Notes: generated from the sequence alone by a model not told the origin. DNA of 33,315 nucleotides from a bacterium (GCA_021819805.1 JAKAEX010000002.1:1-33315); one strand, 5' to 3'. Shown: positions 7,139 to 14,666, counted from the first letter of the stretch. Program-made: numbers and translations.

Positions 7139-8179
7139 ATGGCTCGAATATTATATGGCTTAAGCGGGGAGGGCTTCGGCCATGCTGCCAGAAGCAAGGA
7201 GGTTATTGATTATTTGCGGTCTCGCGGCCACGAAGTAAGTATTGCCACCCATGATCGCGGTCTTAAGTATTTGAGCGAATTTTATCAGGTTGAAAAGATT
7301 GGCGGCTTCAGTTTTGTTTATGAAAGCAATGAAGTTAAATATGCCAAAACTGTTTTTAGTAATTGGCTGAAACGAAAAGAAACCCTGGAGAGCCTTCAAC
7401 AGCTAAGCGGTTTGATAGAAGAACGGCAAATTGATTTGGTTATTTCCGACTATGAGCCACTGACAGCTTTGAGCGCCAAATTAAAACGACTGCCTTTAAT
7501 TTCTTTGGATAATCAGCACGTTTTGACCAAAACCAAGCTTGATTATCCGCGAGAACATAAGGCCTCTTTCTTAACCAACTCCTTGCTCAATCGTTTATTT
7601 ATCGTCCAGCCGAAAAATTATTTGATTTTAAGTTTTTTCCCTTGTCAGCCCAGAGGCGGCAAGGTTTTTGTTTTTAAACCGATTGTTAAAAGCGAGATAC
7701 TGTCAGCCAAGCCGACCATTGGCGATAAAATTTTAGTTTATTTAACCTCCGGCTTTGAGGGCGCGGCCGATGTTTTAAAAGATTTGCCGGCTGAGTTTAT
7801 AGTTTATGGCTTAAAGCGCGAAGGCCAAGACGGCAATCTGTTGTTTAAAAACATGGAGCGCGCCAGTTTTTCCGAAGATTTGATTAAGTGCCGAGCGGTA
7901 ATTGCCAATGCCGGCTTTGCTTTAATTTCCGAAGCCCTATTTTTGGCCAAACCTTATTTGGCCATACCGGCGGGCGCCCAGTTTGAACAATTTTTAAATG
8001 CCTATCATTTGGCCAAGCTCGGCTATGGCGCCACCAGCGAACAATTTACCGCCGAAGCGGTTAGTGATTTTTTAAACAAGCTGGAAGAATATCGCCAGCA
8101 CTTGGCCGGCGGTATGGAACCGGGCAATCAGCAGGTTTTTGCCAAGTTGGACGAGTTGATTGCGCTTTACGTTAAGTAA
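7139..8179 (+). CDS. MJ1255-type (TIGR00661-like) GT-B glycosyltransferase
   Basis: This 346-residue protein opens MARILYGLSGEGFGHAARS, the glycine-rich start shared with MurG/UGT-like enzymes and the MJ1255 family. The C-terminal half has a donor-site stretch AVIANAGFALISEALFLAKP (about residues 251-270) followed by IPAGAQFEQFLNAYHLAKLG, close to the MurG/UGT NAG-F-x-x-x-E-A pattern. It would transfer a sugar from a nucleotide donor, substrate unknown, and may act in the surface glycan pathway of the nearby clusters. It follows the HIT gene by 3 nt. There is no terminator; a palindromic repeat lies just after it. Confidence 0.88.
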   Translation: MARILYGLSGEGFGHAARSKEVIDYLRSRGHEVSIATHDRGLKYLSEFYQVEKIGGFSFVYESNEVKYAKTVFSNWLKRKETLESLQQLSGLIEERQIDLVISDYEPLTALSAKLKRLPLISLDNQHVLTKTKLDYPREHKASFLTNSLLNRLFIVQPKNYLILSFFPCQPRGGKVFVFKPIVKSEILSAKPTIGDKILVYLTSGFEGAADVLKDLPAEFIVYGLKREGQDGNLLFKNMERASFSEDLIKCRAVIANAGFALISEALFLAKPYLAIPAGAQFEQFLNAYHLAKLGYGATSEQFTAEAVSDFLNKLEEYRQHLAGGMEPGNQQVFAKLDELIALYVK

Positions 8180-8206
8180 AATTATTGTTAAAATATAAAT
8201 AGAAAA

Positions 8207-8300
8207 TTCTCCTCTTGAGAGGAGTACCCGTAGGGGGAGGTGTGTCCGGTAAAAGGTTAACACACCCCGGCCTACGGCCACCCCTCTGATAGAGGGGAAT
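8207..8300. repeat. Long imperfect palindromic repeat
   Basis: A left arm (8207-8246, starting TTCTCCTCTTGAGAGGAG) and a right arm (8258-8300, ending CCCCTCTGATAGAGGGGAA) are inverted and imperfect, with GAGGTGTGT/AACACACC next to the loop and its own mini-hairpin at each end. The layout resembles mobile palindromic repeats common in Patescibacteria genomes. It separates two genes of the same direction with no promoter I can see. Confidence 0.65.
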
Positions 8301-8310
8301 AAATTAATTT

Positions 8311-9021
8311 ATGCCGGCCGACAAACAAATATTATTAGGCTTAACGACGACACCCGGCTCAAATTGGCGGGATAAAGTTGAGGAAATCAAGCAATTAAAT
8401 TTGCGCGAGGTGGCTTTGTTGCCAACGGCTTTGCCAACAGCCGATCGGCAAGTCTTATATAAATTACTGGAAGGAACAAACCTTGATTCAATTCCCTATG
8501 TTCACCTGCGAGATGATTTTACGACTGAAGAGGTTGATTATTTAGTGTCTCGTTTTAAGGTTAAAACTTTAAGCTGCCATGCCGACGTTAAGGGCTATGC
8601 GCTGTTGGATAAATTGCCAAAATATAACAGTCTGATTTGCGTGGAAAATTTTTCCGATGAAGGCGCTGACAAAATGTTTACACCGGACTATTTTGCCAAA
8701 CACCAGGTAAGCGGTTTGTGTCTGGACTTGGCGCACTTGGAGGAATCGCGGCGCACCAGCCAGCGGCACTTCAAGCGTTTAACCGCTATCTTGCAAAAAT
8801 ATCCGGCCATGGTGACTCATGTCAGCGGCACCAAAACCAGCGTCTTGTTTAAAATTTTTAATAAAACCTACGTTGACCACAGTTTGGATAGCTTGGCTGA
8901 CATGAATTATCTTAAACAATTTCCGCAAGCCTATTTTGCCAAAATAATCGTGATTGAACTGGAAAACTCCTTTTTGGAACAGCTGGAAGTTAAGAAGTTT
9001 TTGGAAACTATTATACAATAA
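8311..9021 (+). CDS. TIM-barrel-like hypothetical protein (xylose isomerase/AP endonuclease fold suspected)
   Basis: I do not recognise a named family for this 236-residue protein. Its spaced motifs suggest a sugar-phosphate isomerase-like TIM barrel: VHLRDDF near residue 65, TLSCHAD (about 86-92), ICVENFSDEG (about 110-119), LCLDLAHLEE (about 135-144) and THVSGTK (about 168-174). These carry the His, Glu and Asp residues that line the metal site in that superfamily. It has no signal peptide and would be cytoplasmic. It stands at the end of the 6716-9021 gene run and is followed by a clean terminator. A role in sugar metabolism for the glycan genes is plausible but unproven. Confidence 0.75.
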   Translation: MPADKQILLGLTTTPGSNWRDKVEEIKQLNLREVALLPTALPTADRQVLYKLLEGTNLDSIPYVHLRDDFTTEEVDYLVSRFKVKTLSCHADVKGYALLDKLPKYNSLICVENFSDEGADKMFTPDYFAKHQVSGLCLDLAHLEESRRTSQRHFKRLTAILQKYPAMVTHVSGTKTSVLFKIFNKTYVDHSLDSLADMNYLKQFPQAYFAKIIVIELENSFLEQLEVKKFLETIIQ

Positions 9022-9036
9022 ACAAGTATTAGATAG

Positions 9037-9062
9037 CGCCTCGTTTTTAGCGAGGCGTTTTT
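9037..9062 (+). terminator. Intrinsic terminator
   Basis: CGCCTCG (9037-9043) pairs with CGAGGCG (9051-9057) around a TTTTTAG loop, and TTTTTA follows. It ends the 8311-9021 transcript. Confidence 0.82.
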
Positions 9063-9068
9063 ATTACC

Positions 9069-9097
9069 TTGATTTTTGTTAAAAAATAGGCTAAGAT
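9069..9097 (+). promoter_or_regulatory. Putative promoter for the RmlA-like gene
   Basis: TTGATT (9069-9074) and TAAGAT (9092-9097) are 17 nt apart; the ATG at 9108 is 10 nt after the -10 box and no SD site intervenes. An alternative -10, TAAAAT (9097-9102), would give an even shorter leader. Confidence 0.5.
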
Positions 9098-9107
9098 AAA
9101 ATAAAAT

Positions 9108-9833
9108 ATGAGAGGAATTATTTTGTCGGGCGGCAGCGCCACCAGATTAAGGCCCTGCACTAAAGTTACCAGCAAGCAACTCCTGCCGGTTTATAATCGG
9201 CCGATGATTTATTATCCTCTAAACACCCTCATTAAGGCCGGCATTAAAGATATTTTAATTATTGTGGCGCCGGAACGAGCCGGCGACTATTTGAATCTAT
9301 TGGGCAGCGGCAAAGAATTCGGCGTTAAGTTTACTTATGAAATTCAAGACAAGCCTAAAGGCTTGGCTGAGGCCTTTATTATCGGCGAAAATTTTATTGA
9401 CAACGAAAGCGTGGCCATGATTTTAGGCGACAATATTTTTGAAGATGATTTTGTTGAAGCGGTTAAATCGTTTAAAGGCGGCGCTAAAATTTTTGCCAAG
9501 GAAGTTAAAGACCCCGAACGTTTTGGTGTGGTGGAAGTAAACAGCGATTGGCACGCTTTATCCATTGAGGAAAAACCGGCTCAGCCGAAAAGCAATTTGG
9601 CCGTGACCGGCTTTTACGTTTTTGATCATCGCGTCGTGGAGGCGGCCAAGCAAACTCAGCCGAGCGCTCGCGGCGAATTGGAAATTATTGATTTACATAA
9701 TTATTATCTGCGCTTGGGCGAATTGGAAGTCGTGCCGGTTAAGGGTGGCTGGCTGGATGCCGGCACCTTTGACAGCTTATTGGCCGCTCAGATTTTTGCT
9801 AAAGACAAGATGCAAGATAAAATGATTATTTAA
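9108..9833 (+). CDS. Nucleotide-sugar pyrophosphorylase, glucose-1-phosphate thymidylyltransferase (RmlA)-like
   Basis: This 241-residue enzyme would join a sugar-1-phosphate to dTTP or another NTP, giving a nucleotide sugar and pyrophosphate. The start, MRGIILSGGSATRLRPCT, then TSKQLLPVYNRPMIYYPL, is the RmlA signature; the usual GSGTRL loop reads GSATRL here. Other RmlA features are MILGDNIFED (about residues 101-110), IEEKPAQPKSNLAVTGFYVFD and GGWLDAGTFDSLL near the end. It is shorter than proteobacterial RmlA (about 290) and lacks the C-terminal helical extension, like many archaeal and Patescibacteria forms. It heads an operon with a GT2 gene 1 nt downstream. rmlB, rmlC and rmlD are not in the window, so the product sugar is uncertain. 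Confidence 0.88.
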   Translation: MRGIILSGGSATRLRPCTKVTSKQLLPVYNRPMIYYPLNTLIKAGIKDILIIVAPERAGDYLNLLGSGKEFGVKFTYEIQDKPKGLAEAFIIGENFIDNESVAMILGDNIFEDDFVEAVKSFKGGAKIFAKEVKDPERFGVVEVNSDWHALSIEEKPAQPKSNLAVTGFYVFDHRVVEAAKQTQPSARGELEIIDLHNYYLRLGELEVVPVKGGWLDAGTFDSLLAAQIFAKDKMQDKMII

Positions 9834-9834
9834 T

Positions 9835-10749
9835 ATGACTAAGAAAGTCGCTATTGGTTTTTTAACTTACGGCCAAACCAGCCGCCAGTATTTGGATTCT
9901 TTTTTAAGCGGTTTGAAAGAGCAGACTTTTACTGATTTTCAACTTTTGGCCTTAGATAATACCGAAGAAGAGAATAGCGTTAATGTCCAGTTTTTGCGCC
10001 AGCAGTCGCCGGCAGTTAAAGTGCTGTGGCCGGGAACCAATTTGGGTTTTGGCGCCGGTTTTAATCGGCTGATTAAAGAAGCTCTGGCTTTGGGCGCTGA
10101 ATATTTTTTGGTGGTAAATGCTGATACGTTTTGGACGCCGCGCGCTTTGGAATTGTTGGTAGCCGCCTTGGATCGGCGATCAGACTTGGGCTCGGTTAGC
10201 CCTAAAATTTTGAAGTGGGATTTTGCCGGGCAAAAATTTACCAAAATTATTGACACTTGCGGTTTAAGGCTGCTGCCGGGTTTGCATTTTGTTGATTTGG
10301 GCCAAGGCGAGGAAGATAAAGGACAGTATGACTCGGCTGAGATTCTCGGCCCTTCCGGCGCCGCCGGCTTGTTTCGTTTGTCCGCTTTGGCGCAAAGCGC
10401 TGAAGACGGCCAATACTTTGATGAAAAATTTTTTATGTATAAGGAAGATTGCGATTTGGCTTATCGGCTTAAGCTCAAAGGCTGGCCGAGCGCTTTGGTG
10501 AGTCAGGCAATTGTTTATCATGATCGCACAGCCAGCGGTAGCGCCTCGCTTTTAGGCAGTTTGGCGGCTCGCTCCGGCAAAAGCCAGCAGGTTAAGCTTT
10601 GGTCGTTTAGCGGCCAGCAGCGTTTGATTGCCAAATATTGGGCGCGGCAAACTTGGTTCAATAAACTGGCAATTATTTGGCGCCAATTTTTGACCTTTGC
10701 TTATGCTTTGGTTTTTGAACCGGCTTTATTAAAAAAAGGAAAAAAATAA
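9835..10749 (+). CDS. GT2 (GT-A fold) glycosyltransferase, rhamnosyltransferase-like
   Basis: This 304-residue enzyme has the inverting GT2 layout: KVAIGFLTYGQ at the N-terminus, LALDNTEE as the first acidic motif, NLGFGAGFNRLI, then YFLVVNADTFW with the DxD-like NAD near residue 99. The acceptor half has GPSGAAGLFR and YFDEKFFMYKEDCDLAYRLK (about 196-215), the general-base region typical of rhamnosyltransferase-type GT2 enzymes. A hydrophobic or amphipathic C-terminus (IIWRQFLTFAYALVFEPALL) probably touches the membrane. It starts 1 nt after the RmlA-like gene, which hints that it may use that enzyme's product as donor. Confidence 0.9.
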   Translation: MTKKVAIGFLTYGQTSRQYLDSFLSGLKEQTFTDFQLLALDNTEEENSVNVQFLRQQSPAVKVLWPGTNLGFGAGFNRLIKEALALGAEYFLVVNADTFWTPRALELLVAALDRRSDLGSVSPKILKWDFAGQKFTKIIDTCGLRLLPGLHFVDLGQGEEDKGQYDSAEILGPSGAAGLFRLSALAQSAEDGQYFDEKFFMYKEDCDLAYRLKLKGWPSALVSQAIVYHDRTASGSASLLGSLAARSGKSQQVKLWSFSGQQRLIAKYWARQTWFNKLAIIWRQFLTFAYALVFEPALLKKGKK

Positions 10750-10752
10750 TTA

Positions 10753-10791
10753 ACCCCCTCCCGACCTCCCCCTTCGTAATGGGGAGGGGGA
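10753..10791. repeat. CCCCCTCCCGACCTCCCCC palindromic repeat, copy 1
   Basis: A short palindrome, CCTCCCC/GGGGAGG around TTCGTAAT, lies between two GT2 genes. The unit ACCCCCTCCCGACCTCCCCC recurs inverted at 23029-23063, which shows that it is a dispersed repeat and not only a terminator. It has no T-run after the stem. Confidence 0.65.
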
Positions 10792-10800
10792 CAAAGAAGT

Positions 10801-11661
10801 ATGAAACTCTCAATTATCATTGTCTCTTGGCAAGTTAGAGATAAATTAAAAAATAATTTAACAGCCTTATTTAAAAGCCAGGTTGATTTTGATTGGGAAG
10901 TTTTTGTTGTTGATAATAATTCACAGGACGGCACGGTCGAGATGGTTGAAAATAACTTCCCGCAAGTTAATTTAATAGCCAACGAGGATAATGTCGGTTT
11001 TGCTCGCGCCAATAATCAAGCGATTAAAGCGGCGGCCGGCGAATTTGTTCTGCTTTTAAATCCGGATATGCTGGTGCGCCAAGACACTTTGTTAAAAATG
11101 ATAGATTGGTTGGAGGCTAAGCCCGAGGCTTGGGTGGCTGGCTGTCATTTGCTTGACGAGCAAGGTCAGACCATCAAGCAAGTTCGTCGTTTCCCGGGCT
11201 TAGCAGACCAATGGGCAATAGCTTCTAAATTGGCTCATGTTTTTCCGGCGGCTTTGCATAAATATTTACGCAAAGATTTTGATTATGCGGCGGCGGCCAA
11301 GGTTGATTCAATTCGCGGCTCATTTTTTATGATTAGGCGGTCTTGTTTGGAGCAAGTCGGCTTATTGGATGAAAGATTTTTTGTTTGGTTTGAAGAAGTT
11401 GATTATTGCCGGCGCGTGGCGGAGGCCGGCGGCGAAGTTTGGTATACGCCGGCGGCCGAAGCCGTTGATTTAGTTGGGCAAAGTTTTGCTCAATGGCCGA
11501 CAGCGCGGGCGCAGAAGATTTTTAAAGATAGCCAATTAAAATATTTTACTAAGTGGCAGCCGGCAGGACAAGTTTGGCTTTTACGAGTCGGCTGGCTCGT
11601 GGGTGGAGTTTTGGTGGCTTTGGCTAATTTGTTTAAAATAAAGAGCAAGGCCAAAACTTAA
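10801..11661 (+). CDS. GT2 glycosyltransferase
   Basis: This 286-residue GT-A enzyme starts MKLSIIIVSWQVRDKL, followed by VFVVDNNSQDGT (about residues 34-45), NVGFARANNQAI (about 64-75) and LLLNPDM (about 85-91), the GT2 nucleotide- and metal-binding motifs. The acceptor side has IRGSFFMIRR and LDERFFVWFEEVDYCRR (about 191-207). A hydrophobic tail (about 256-280) suggests a membrane-associated enzyme. It is probably part of the 9108-11661 gene run, separated from the previous GT2 only by the palindromic repeat. The donor sugar is not known. Confidence 0.92.
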   Translation: MKLSIIIVSWQVRDKLKNNLTALFKSQVDFDWEVFVVDNNSQDGTVEMVENNFPQVNLIANEDNVGFARANNQAIKAAAGEFVLLLNPDMLVRQDTLLKMIDWLEAKPEAWVAGCHLLDEQGQTIKQVRRFPGLADQWAIASKLAHVFPAALHKYLRKDFDYAAAAKVDSIRGSFFMIRRSCLEQVGLLDERFFVWFEEVDYCRRVAEAGGEVWYTPAAEAVDLVGQSFAQWPTARAQKIFKDSQLKYFTKWQPAGQVWLLRVGWLVGGVLVALANLFKIKSKAKT

Positions 11662-11665
11662 ACAA

Positions 11666-11694
11666 TTGACAAAAGCTTTAGCTTTTAGTAGATT
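11666..11694 (+). promoter_or_regulatory. Putative promoter for the 11741 gene
   Basis: A consensus TTGACA (11666-11671) is followed after 17 nt by TAGATT (11689-11694). The spacer contains AAAAGCTTTAGCTTTT, a small palindrome that could also act as a weak terminator or operator. The leader would be about 40 nt. Confidence 0.55.
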
Positions 11695-11740
11695 AGTAAA
11701 TTAAAATAGTTATTTCACAAATTAATAGATGGAGGAAAAC

Positions 11741-12238
11741 ATGAAAACTAAGCTGAAAAAAGATCAGCCAATTTCAGAAAAAGAAATTTGGGAAATTCTC
11801 TTGGAAAAAGAGCGTCCGATTTCAGCTAAGGTAATTTGGCCGATTTTGGCGGATAGAGTCAAACAGCACCTGCTGGATCAAAAAATTACCAATGCCGCGG
11901 AATTAGAATCGGTAATTAAGGATTTAAAAACAAAAGGCCTGGCTGATGTTTCCAAATTACTGATTGCCGCCGGTCGGGATAAAAAGGTTAAAGTACTTAA
12001 TTATAATCGAGGTAGCGAACAGGTAGAGACGGTTAACTTTAATCGCGATGACAGCAGTCAAGATGAGTTCGGCCCTTTGTATAGTCTTCACCTTAAAGGT
12101 AGCGCCGATCCCTTCCTGATGATCCAGTTGGCGGAAAGACATTGGCTTAATCTTAACTTTATTTTTGTTGGCCACGGCAAGACTAAAATTATCAAGGTGG
12201 TGGATGAATCAGCTATAGTTCTGTATGAAAATTATTAA
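11741..12238 (+). CDS. Hypothetical protein with duplicated ISxKxIWxIL motif
   Basis: I do not recognise this 165-residue soluble protein. The start at 11741 is preferred to the in-frame ATG at 11729 because GGAGG (11731-11735) sits 5 nt before it. Near the N-terminus two similar segments lie 16 residues apart, ISEKEIWEIL and ISAKVIWPIL, a short tandem duplication. The remainder is mixed alpha/beta with a basic middle (AAGRDKKVKVLNYNRG) and ends AIVLYENY. There is no signal peptide or membrane segment. A strong promoter, strong SD and a terminator make it a separate, apparently well expressed unit, together with the tiny ORF that follows. Confidence 0.72.
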   Translation: MKTKLKKDQPISEKEIWEILLEKERPISAKVIWPILADRVKQHLLDQKITNAAELESVIKDLKTKGLADVSKLLIAAGRDKKVKVLNYNRGSEQVETVNFNRDDSSQDEFGPLYSLHLKGSADPFLMIQLAERHWLNLNFIFVGHGKTKIIKVVDESAIVLYENY

Positions 12239-12254
12239 CTGACAGGAGACAACA

Positions 12255-12299
12255 ATGGATCAGCTTGCCGGCTGGAAGGTCCTTTATGAAAATTTTTAA
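12255..12299 (+). CDS. Candidate 14-codon micro-ORF (MDQLAGWKVLYENF)
   Basis: An ATG at 12255 is preceded by AGGAG (12244-12248) with a 6-nt spacing, a better ribosome site than most genes here have. The ORF stops at 12297-12299, the first base pairs of a terminator stem. Its last residues, VLYENF, nearly repeat VLYENY at the end of the gene just upstream. It may be a real small peptide, or the collapsed remnant of a tandem paralogue that kept only its start and its 3' end. It is too short to judge by coding statistics. Confidence 0.4.
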   Translation: MDQLAGWKVLYENF

Positions 12300-12335
12300 A
12301 AAGCTCGTTATGATTATAACGAGCTTTTATTTTTG
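12299..12335 (+). terminator. Strong intrinsic terminator
   Basis: A perfect 13-bp stem, AAAAGCTCGTTAT (12299-12311) with ATAACGAGCTTTT (12316-12328), loop GATT, is followed by ATTTTT. It ends the 11741-12299 unit; the opposite gene converges on it. Confidence 0.9.
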
Positions 12336-12344
12336 AGATTAAGT

Positions 12345-12749
12345 TTAGGGGTTAAGCTTATGGATATTCTGCGGATGGATATGTCCGCGCAAGCCTTTTT
12401 CTTCGGCTAAATAATTATTCAAGGCTCGGCCTTTAAGAATTGAGTAAATAACACCAGTTAGGGTAATGGCCAAATCAACATAGAGAATTGAGCCTTGGGC
12501 AGCCGGTTTGCCGATGAATAAAACAGCAAACATACAGTTAACAGCCAAAAGACTGCCGATAACTATTAGGTGTTTGCCGCCCTGCTGGTTAACCGCATAC
12601 CAAATATCATCGTCCAGCATGGCATACTGAGAAATGCGATAGCCAAAAAAATAATTGCGGCCGATTTTTTTAAAATAAAGCGGCAAGCCCATAAGGATAA
12701 ACAGAATGGCCAAAGGTCCGGACACCAAGAGAGCAATGACATCTCTCAT
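12345..12749 (-). CDS. SdpI-family membrane protein
   Basis: This 134-residue protein has three hydrophobic segments, about residues 3-24, 59-79 and 88-107. Between the first and second lies FFGYRISQYAMLDDDIWYAVNQQGGK (in two parts, about residues 34-59), which matches the SdpI/YhfL pattern of a GYRT-like motif, an acidic turn and W..N. In Bacillus, SdpI protects against the toxin SdpC and signals to its repressor, but most family members have no known role, and no SdpC-like gene is visible here. It is transcribed alone, divergent from the GT2 gene at 12936. Confidence 0.7.
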   Translation of the reverse strand: MRDVIALLVSGPLAILFILMGLPLYFKKIGRNYFFGYRISQYAMLDDDIWYAVNQQGGKHLIVIGSLLAVNCMFAVLFIGKPAAQGSILYVDLAITLTGVIYSILKGRALNNYLAEEKGLRGHIHPQNIHKLNP

Positions 12750-12799
12750 AATTTTAATCTTAAATTAAAACCGTAAACTTGTCTTCAGGGTTTGCCATA

Positions 12800-12828
12800 A
12801 TTATAGCCTAAAGCCAATAAGTTGAAAA
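12800..12828 (-). promoter_or_regulatory. Putative promoter of the SdpI-family gene
   Basis: On the minus strand TTTTCA (12828-12823), 17 nt and a perfect TATAAT (12805-12800) lie about 50 nt before the ATG at 12749. Confidence 0.5.
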
Positions 12829-12882
12829 GTTGGCGATTGATTTTTTTGTTTCAAAAGACTAAGATGGAGATAATGCGCGCGG

Positions 12883-12911
12883 TTGTCAAAATGAAGATTT
12901 TGTGGTAAAAA
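12883..12911 (+). promoter_or_regulatory. Putative promoter of the GT2-galU operon
   Basis: TTGTCA (12883-12888), 17 nt and TAAAAA (12906-12911) give a leader of about 18 nt to the ATG at 12936. There is no SD site. Confidence 0.4.
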
Positions 12912-12935
12912 TTAGAACTTATTTTTGTTTTATTT

Positions 12936-13724
12936 ATGGATATCAGTATCATTATTGTTAATTATAAAAGCAAGGGATTAACCCTGGCTTGCCTGCGGTC
13001 AATCAAAGAAGCGGCTTGGTCCAGTTTGTCGCATGAAGTTATTGTAGTTGATAATAATTCCAATGATTATTTGGGCGAAATCTTGGCTTGGCAGCACCCC
13101 GAGGTTCACTTTATCGCTGCGCCTAAAAATTTGGGTATGGGTGGCGGCAATAATTTGGGTTTGGCTAAAGCTAAAGGCAAGTATGTTGTGGTCATGAATC
13201 CTGATACTATCGCCATGCCCAATGTTTTTCGCCGGCTGTACGATTATATGGAAGCCAATCCTAAGGTGGGCGTGGTTGGACCTAAACAATTTAATCCGGA
13301 CAAAACCGTTCAAGATTCATGTTATCGCTGGCACAGTTTGTTGACGCCTTTATATCGCCGAACTTTTTTGGGCGCTTGGTTCGGCAGCAAAGACTTGGCG
13401 CGTTTTTTAATGACTGATTTTGACAAAACAACCATCAAAGATGTTGATTGGCTCTTGGGCTCGTTTTTATTTATGCGCGTCTCGGCTTTGCGCCAAGTTG
13501 GTTTTTTTGACGAAAGATTTTTTATGTATTTTGAAGACACTGATTTGTGCCGCCGTTTTTGGCAGAAGGGTTTTAAAGTTGTTTACAACCCGGAGGCGCA
13601 GATTATTCATAATCATAGCCGTGAAAGCGCCAAGACGGCTTGGTACAAGTTTTTTACCAGCCGCACCACCCGCACTCATGTTATTTCCTGGTTTAAATAT
13701 TTATTAAAATGGAAATTCAAATAA
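12936..13724 (+). CDS. GT2 glycosyltransferase
   Basis: This 262-residue GT-A enzyme begins MDISIIIVNYKSKGLTLACL. The GT2 motifs follow in order: VIVVDNNSND (about residues 35-44), KNLGMGGGNNLGL (about 63-75), YVVVMNPDTIAM (about 81-92, DxD equivalent NPD), VDWLLGSFLFMR, and FFDERFFMYFEDTDLCRRFW (about 192-211). This order is that of rhamnosyltransferase-type GT2 enzymes. It ends with a basic tail (KYLLKWKFK). The gene precedes galU by 1 nt, so the two are co-transcribed; the operon may supply UDP-glucose, or a sugar derived from it, to this enzyme. Confidence 0.92.
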   Translation: MDISIIIVNYKSKGLTLACLRSIKEAAWSSLSHEVIVVDNNSNDYLGEILAWQHPEVHFIAAPKNLGMGGGNNLGLAKAKGKYVVVMNPDTIAMPNVFRRLYDYMEANPKVGVVGPKQFNPDKTVQDSCYRWHSLLTPLYRRTFLGAWFGSKDLARFLMTDFDKTTIKDVDWLLGSFLFMRVSALRQVGFFDERFFMYFEDTDLCRRFWQKGFKVVYNPEAQIIHNHSRESAKTAWYKFFTSRTTRTHVISWFKYLLKWKFK

Positions 13725-13725
13725 T

Positions 13726-14619
13726 ATGAATCTGATTCAACGATTTAAAAAAGACAAAGTGACTAAAGCGATTTTTCCAGTGGCCGGCTTTGGCACTCGA
13801 TTTTTACCGGCCACTAAAGCTCAGCCCAAAGAAATGTTGGCAGTCGTAGACAAGCCGGCGATTCAGTATTTAGCCGAAGACGCGGCCGCCGCCGGCATTA
13901 AAGATATTGTGTTTATTACCGGCCGCGGCAAGCGGGCGATTGAAGATCATTTTGATTATTCCTTTGAGCTGGACAAAACCTTGGTGGAAAAAAATAAATT
14001 GGATTTGGTTAAAACCGTTCGTCAGGTAAGTGAGTTGGCTCGTTTTTCTTATGTGCGTCAGCCCATGCCTTTGGGCGACGGCCACGCCATTAATTGCGCC
14101 GCCCACTTGGTGGGCGATGAGCCGGTTTTGGTTATGTTCGGCGATACGCTGTATGACGCCGAAATTTCACCGGCCAAACAAGTGATTGAAGCTTACCAAA
14201 AATATCGCGCGCCGATTATCGGTTTGGCCGAGGTGGCGCCAAGCGAGGTTTCCAAGTTTGGTGTCATTGATGGTGAAACAGTGTCTGATGATATTTATAA
14301 AATTAAAAAATTCGTGGAAAAGCCGGCGGTCGGCGAGGCCCCGTCCAACTTGGTGGCGGTTGGCGTTTACATTATTACTTCAGCGGTTTTTGACATGCTA
14401 TCGCAAATGAAAATCGGCAAGTCGGGCGAGATTCGCCTGGCCGATGCTTTTGCTTTGCTCTTGGAGCAAGGTGAAAATATTTATGGTCTGAAATTGGCCG
14501 GCGAGTGGCTGGATACCGGTTCCAAATTTGGCTTATTGAAAGCCAATATTAAAATCGGTTTGAAAAACGAGGAGGTTAAAGATGATTTAAGAGACTTTTT
14601 AAGCAACTTGCAGCTTTAA
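13726..14619 (+). CDS. galU: UTP-glucose-1-phosphate uridylyltransferase
   Basis: This 297-residue enzyme makes UDP-glucose from UTP and glucose-1-phosphate. It has the GalU signature in order: KAIFPVAGFGTRFLPATKAQ (about residues 14-33) with the GxGTRxLP loop, PKEMLAVVDKPAIQYLAEDA, DIVFITGRGKRAIEDHFD, QPMPLGDGHAINCA (about 107-120), VMFGDTLYD, KFGVIDGE, FVEKP and GEWLDTGSKFGLLKA. Length is typical of bacterial GalU (about 290-300). The terminator just after it closes the operon with the upstream GT2 gene. UDP-glucose would feed the glycan genes of this region. Confidence 0.96.
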   Translation: MNLIQRFKKDKVTKAIFPVAGFGTRFLPATKAQPKEMLAVVDKPAIQYLAEDAAAAGIKDIVFITGRGKRAIEDHFDYSFELDKTLVEKNKLDLVKTVRQVSELARFSYVRQPMPLGDGHAINCAAHLVGDEPVLVMFGDTLYDAEISPAKQVIEAYQKYRAPIIGLAEVAPSEVSKFGVIDGETVSDDIYKIKKFVEKPAVGEAPSNLVAVGVYIITSAVFDMLSQMKIGKSGEIRLADAFALLLEQGENIYGLKLAGEWLDTGSKFGLLKANIKIGLKNEEVKDDLRDFLSNLQL

Positions 14620-14631
14620 ACGGATAAAATA

Positions 14632-14666
14632 AAAACGCCCCGATGTCCGTCGGGGCGTTTTGTTAT
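14632..14666. terminator. Bidirectional intrinsic terminator between galU and the PEGA-domain gene
   Basis: AAAACGCCCCGA (14632-14643) pairs with TCGGGGCGTTTT (14650-14661) as a perfect 12-bp stem with loop TGTCCG. Runs of T on both strands let it end galU and the convergent minus-strand operon. Confidence 0.9.
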
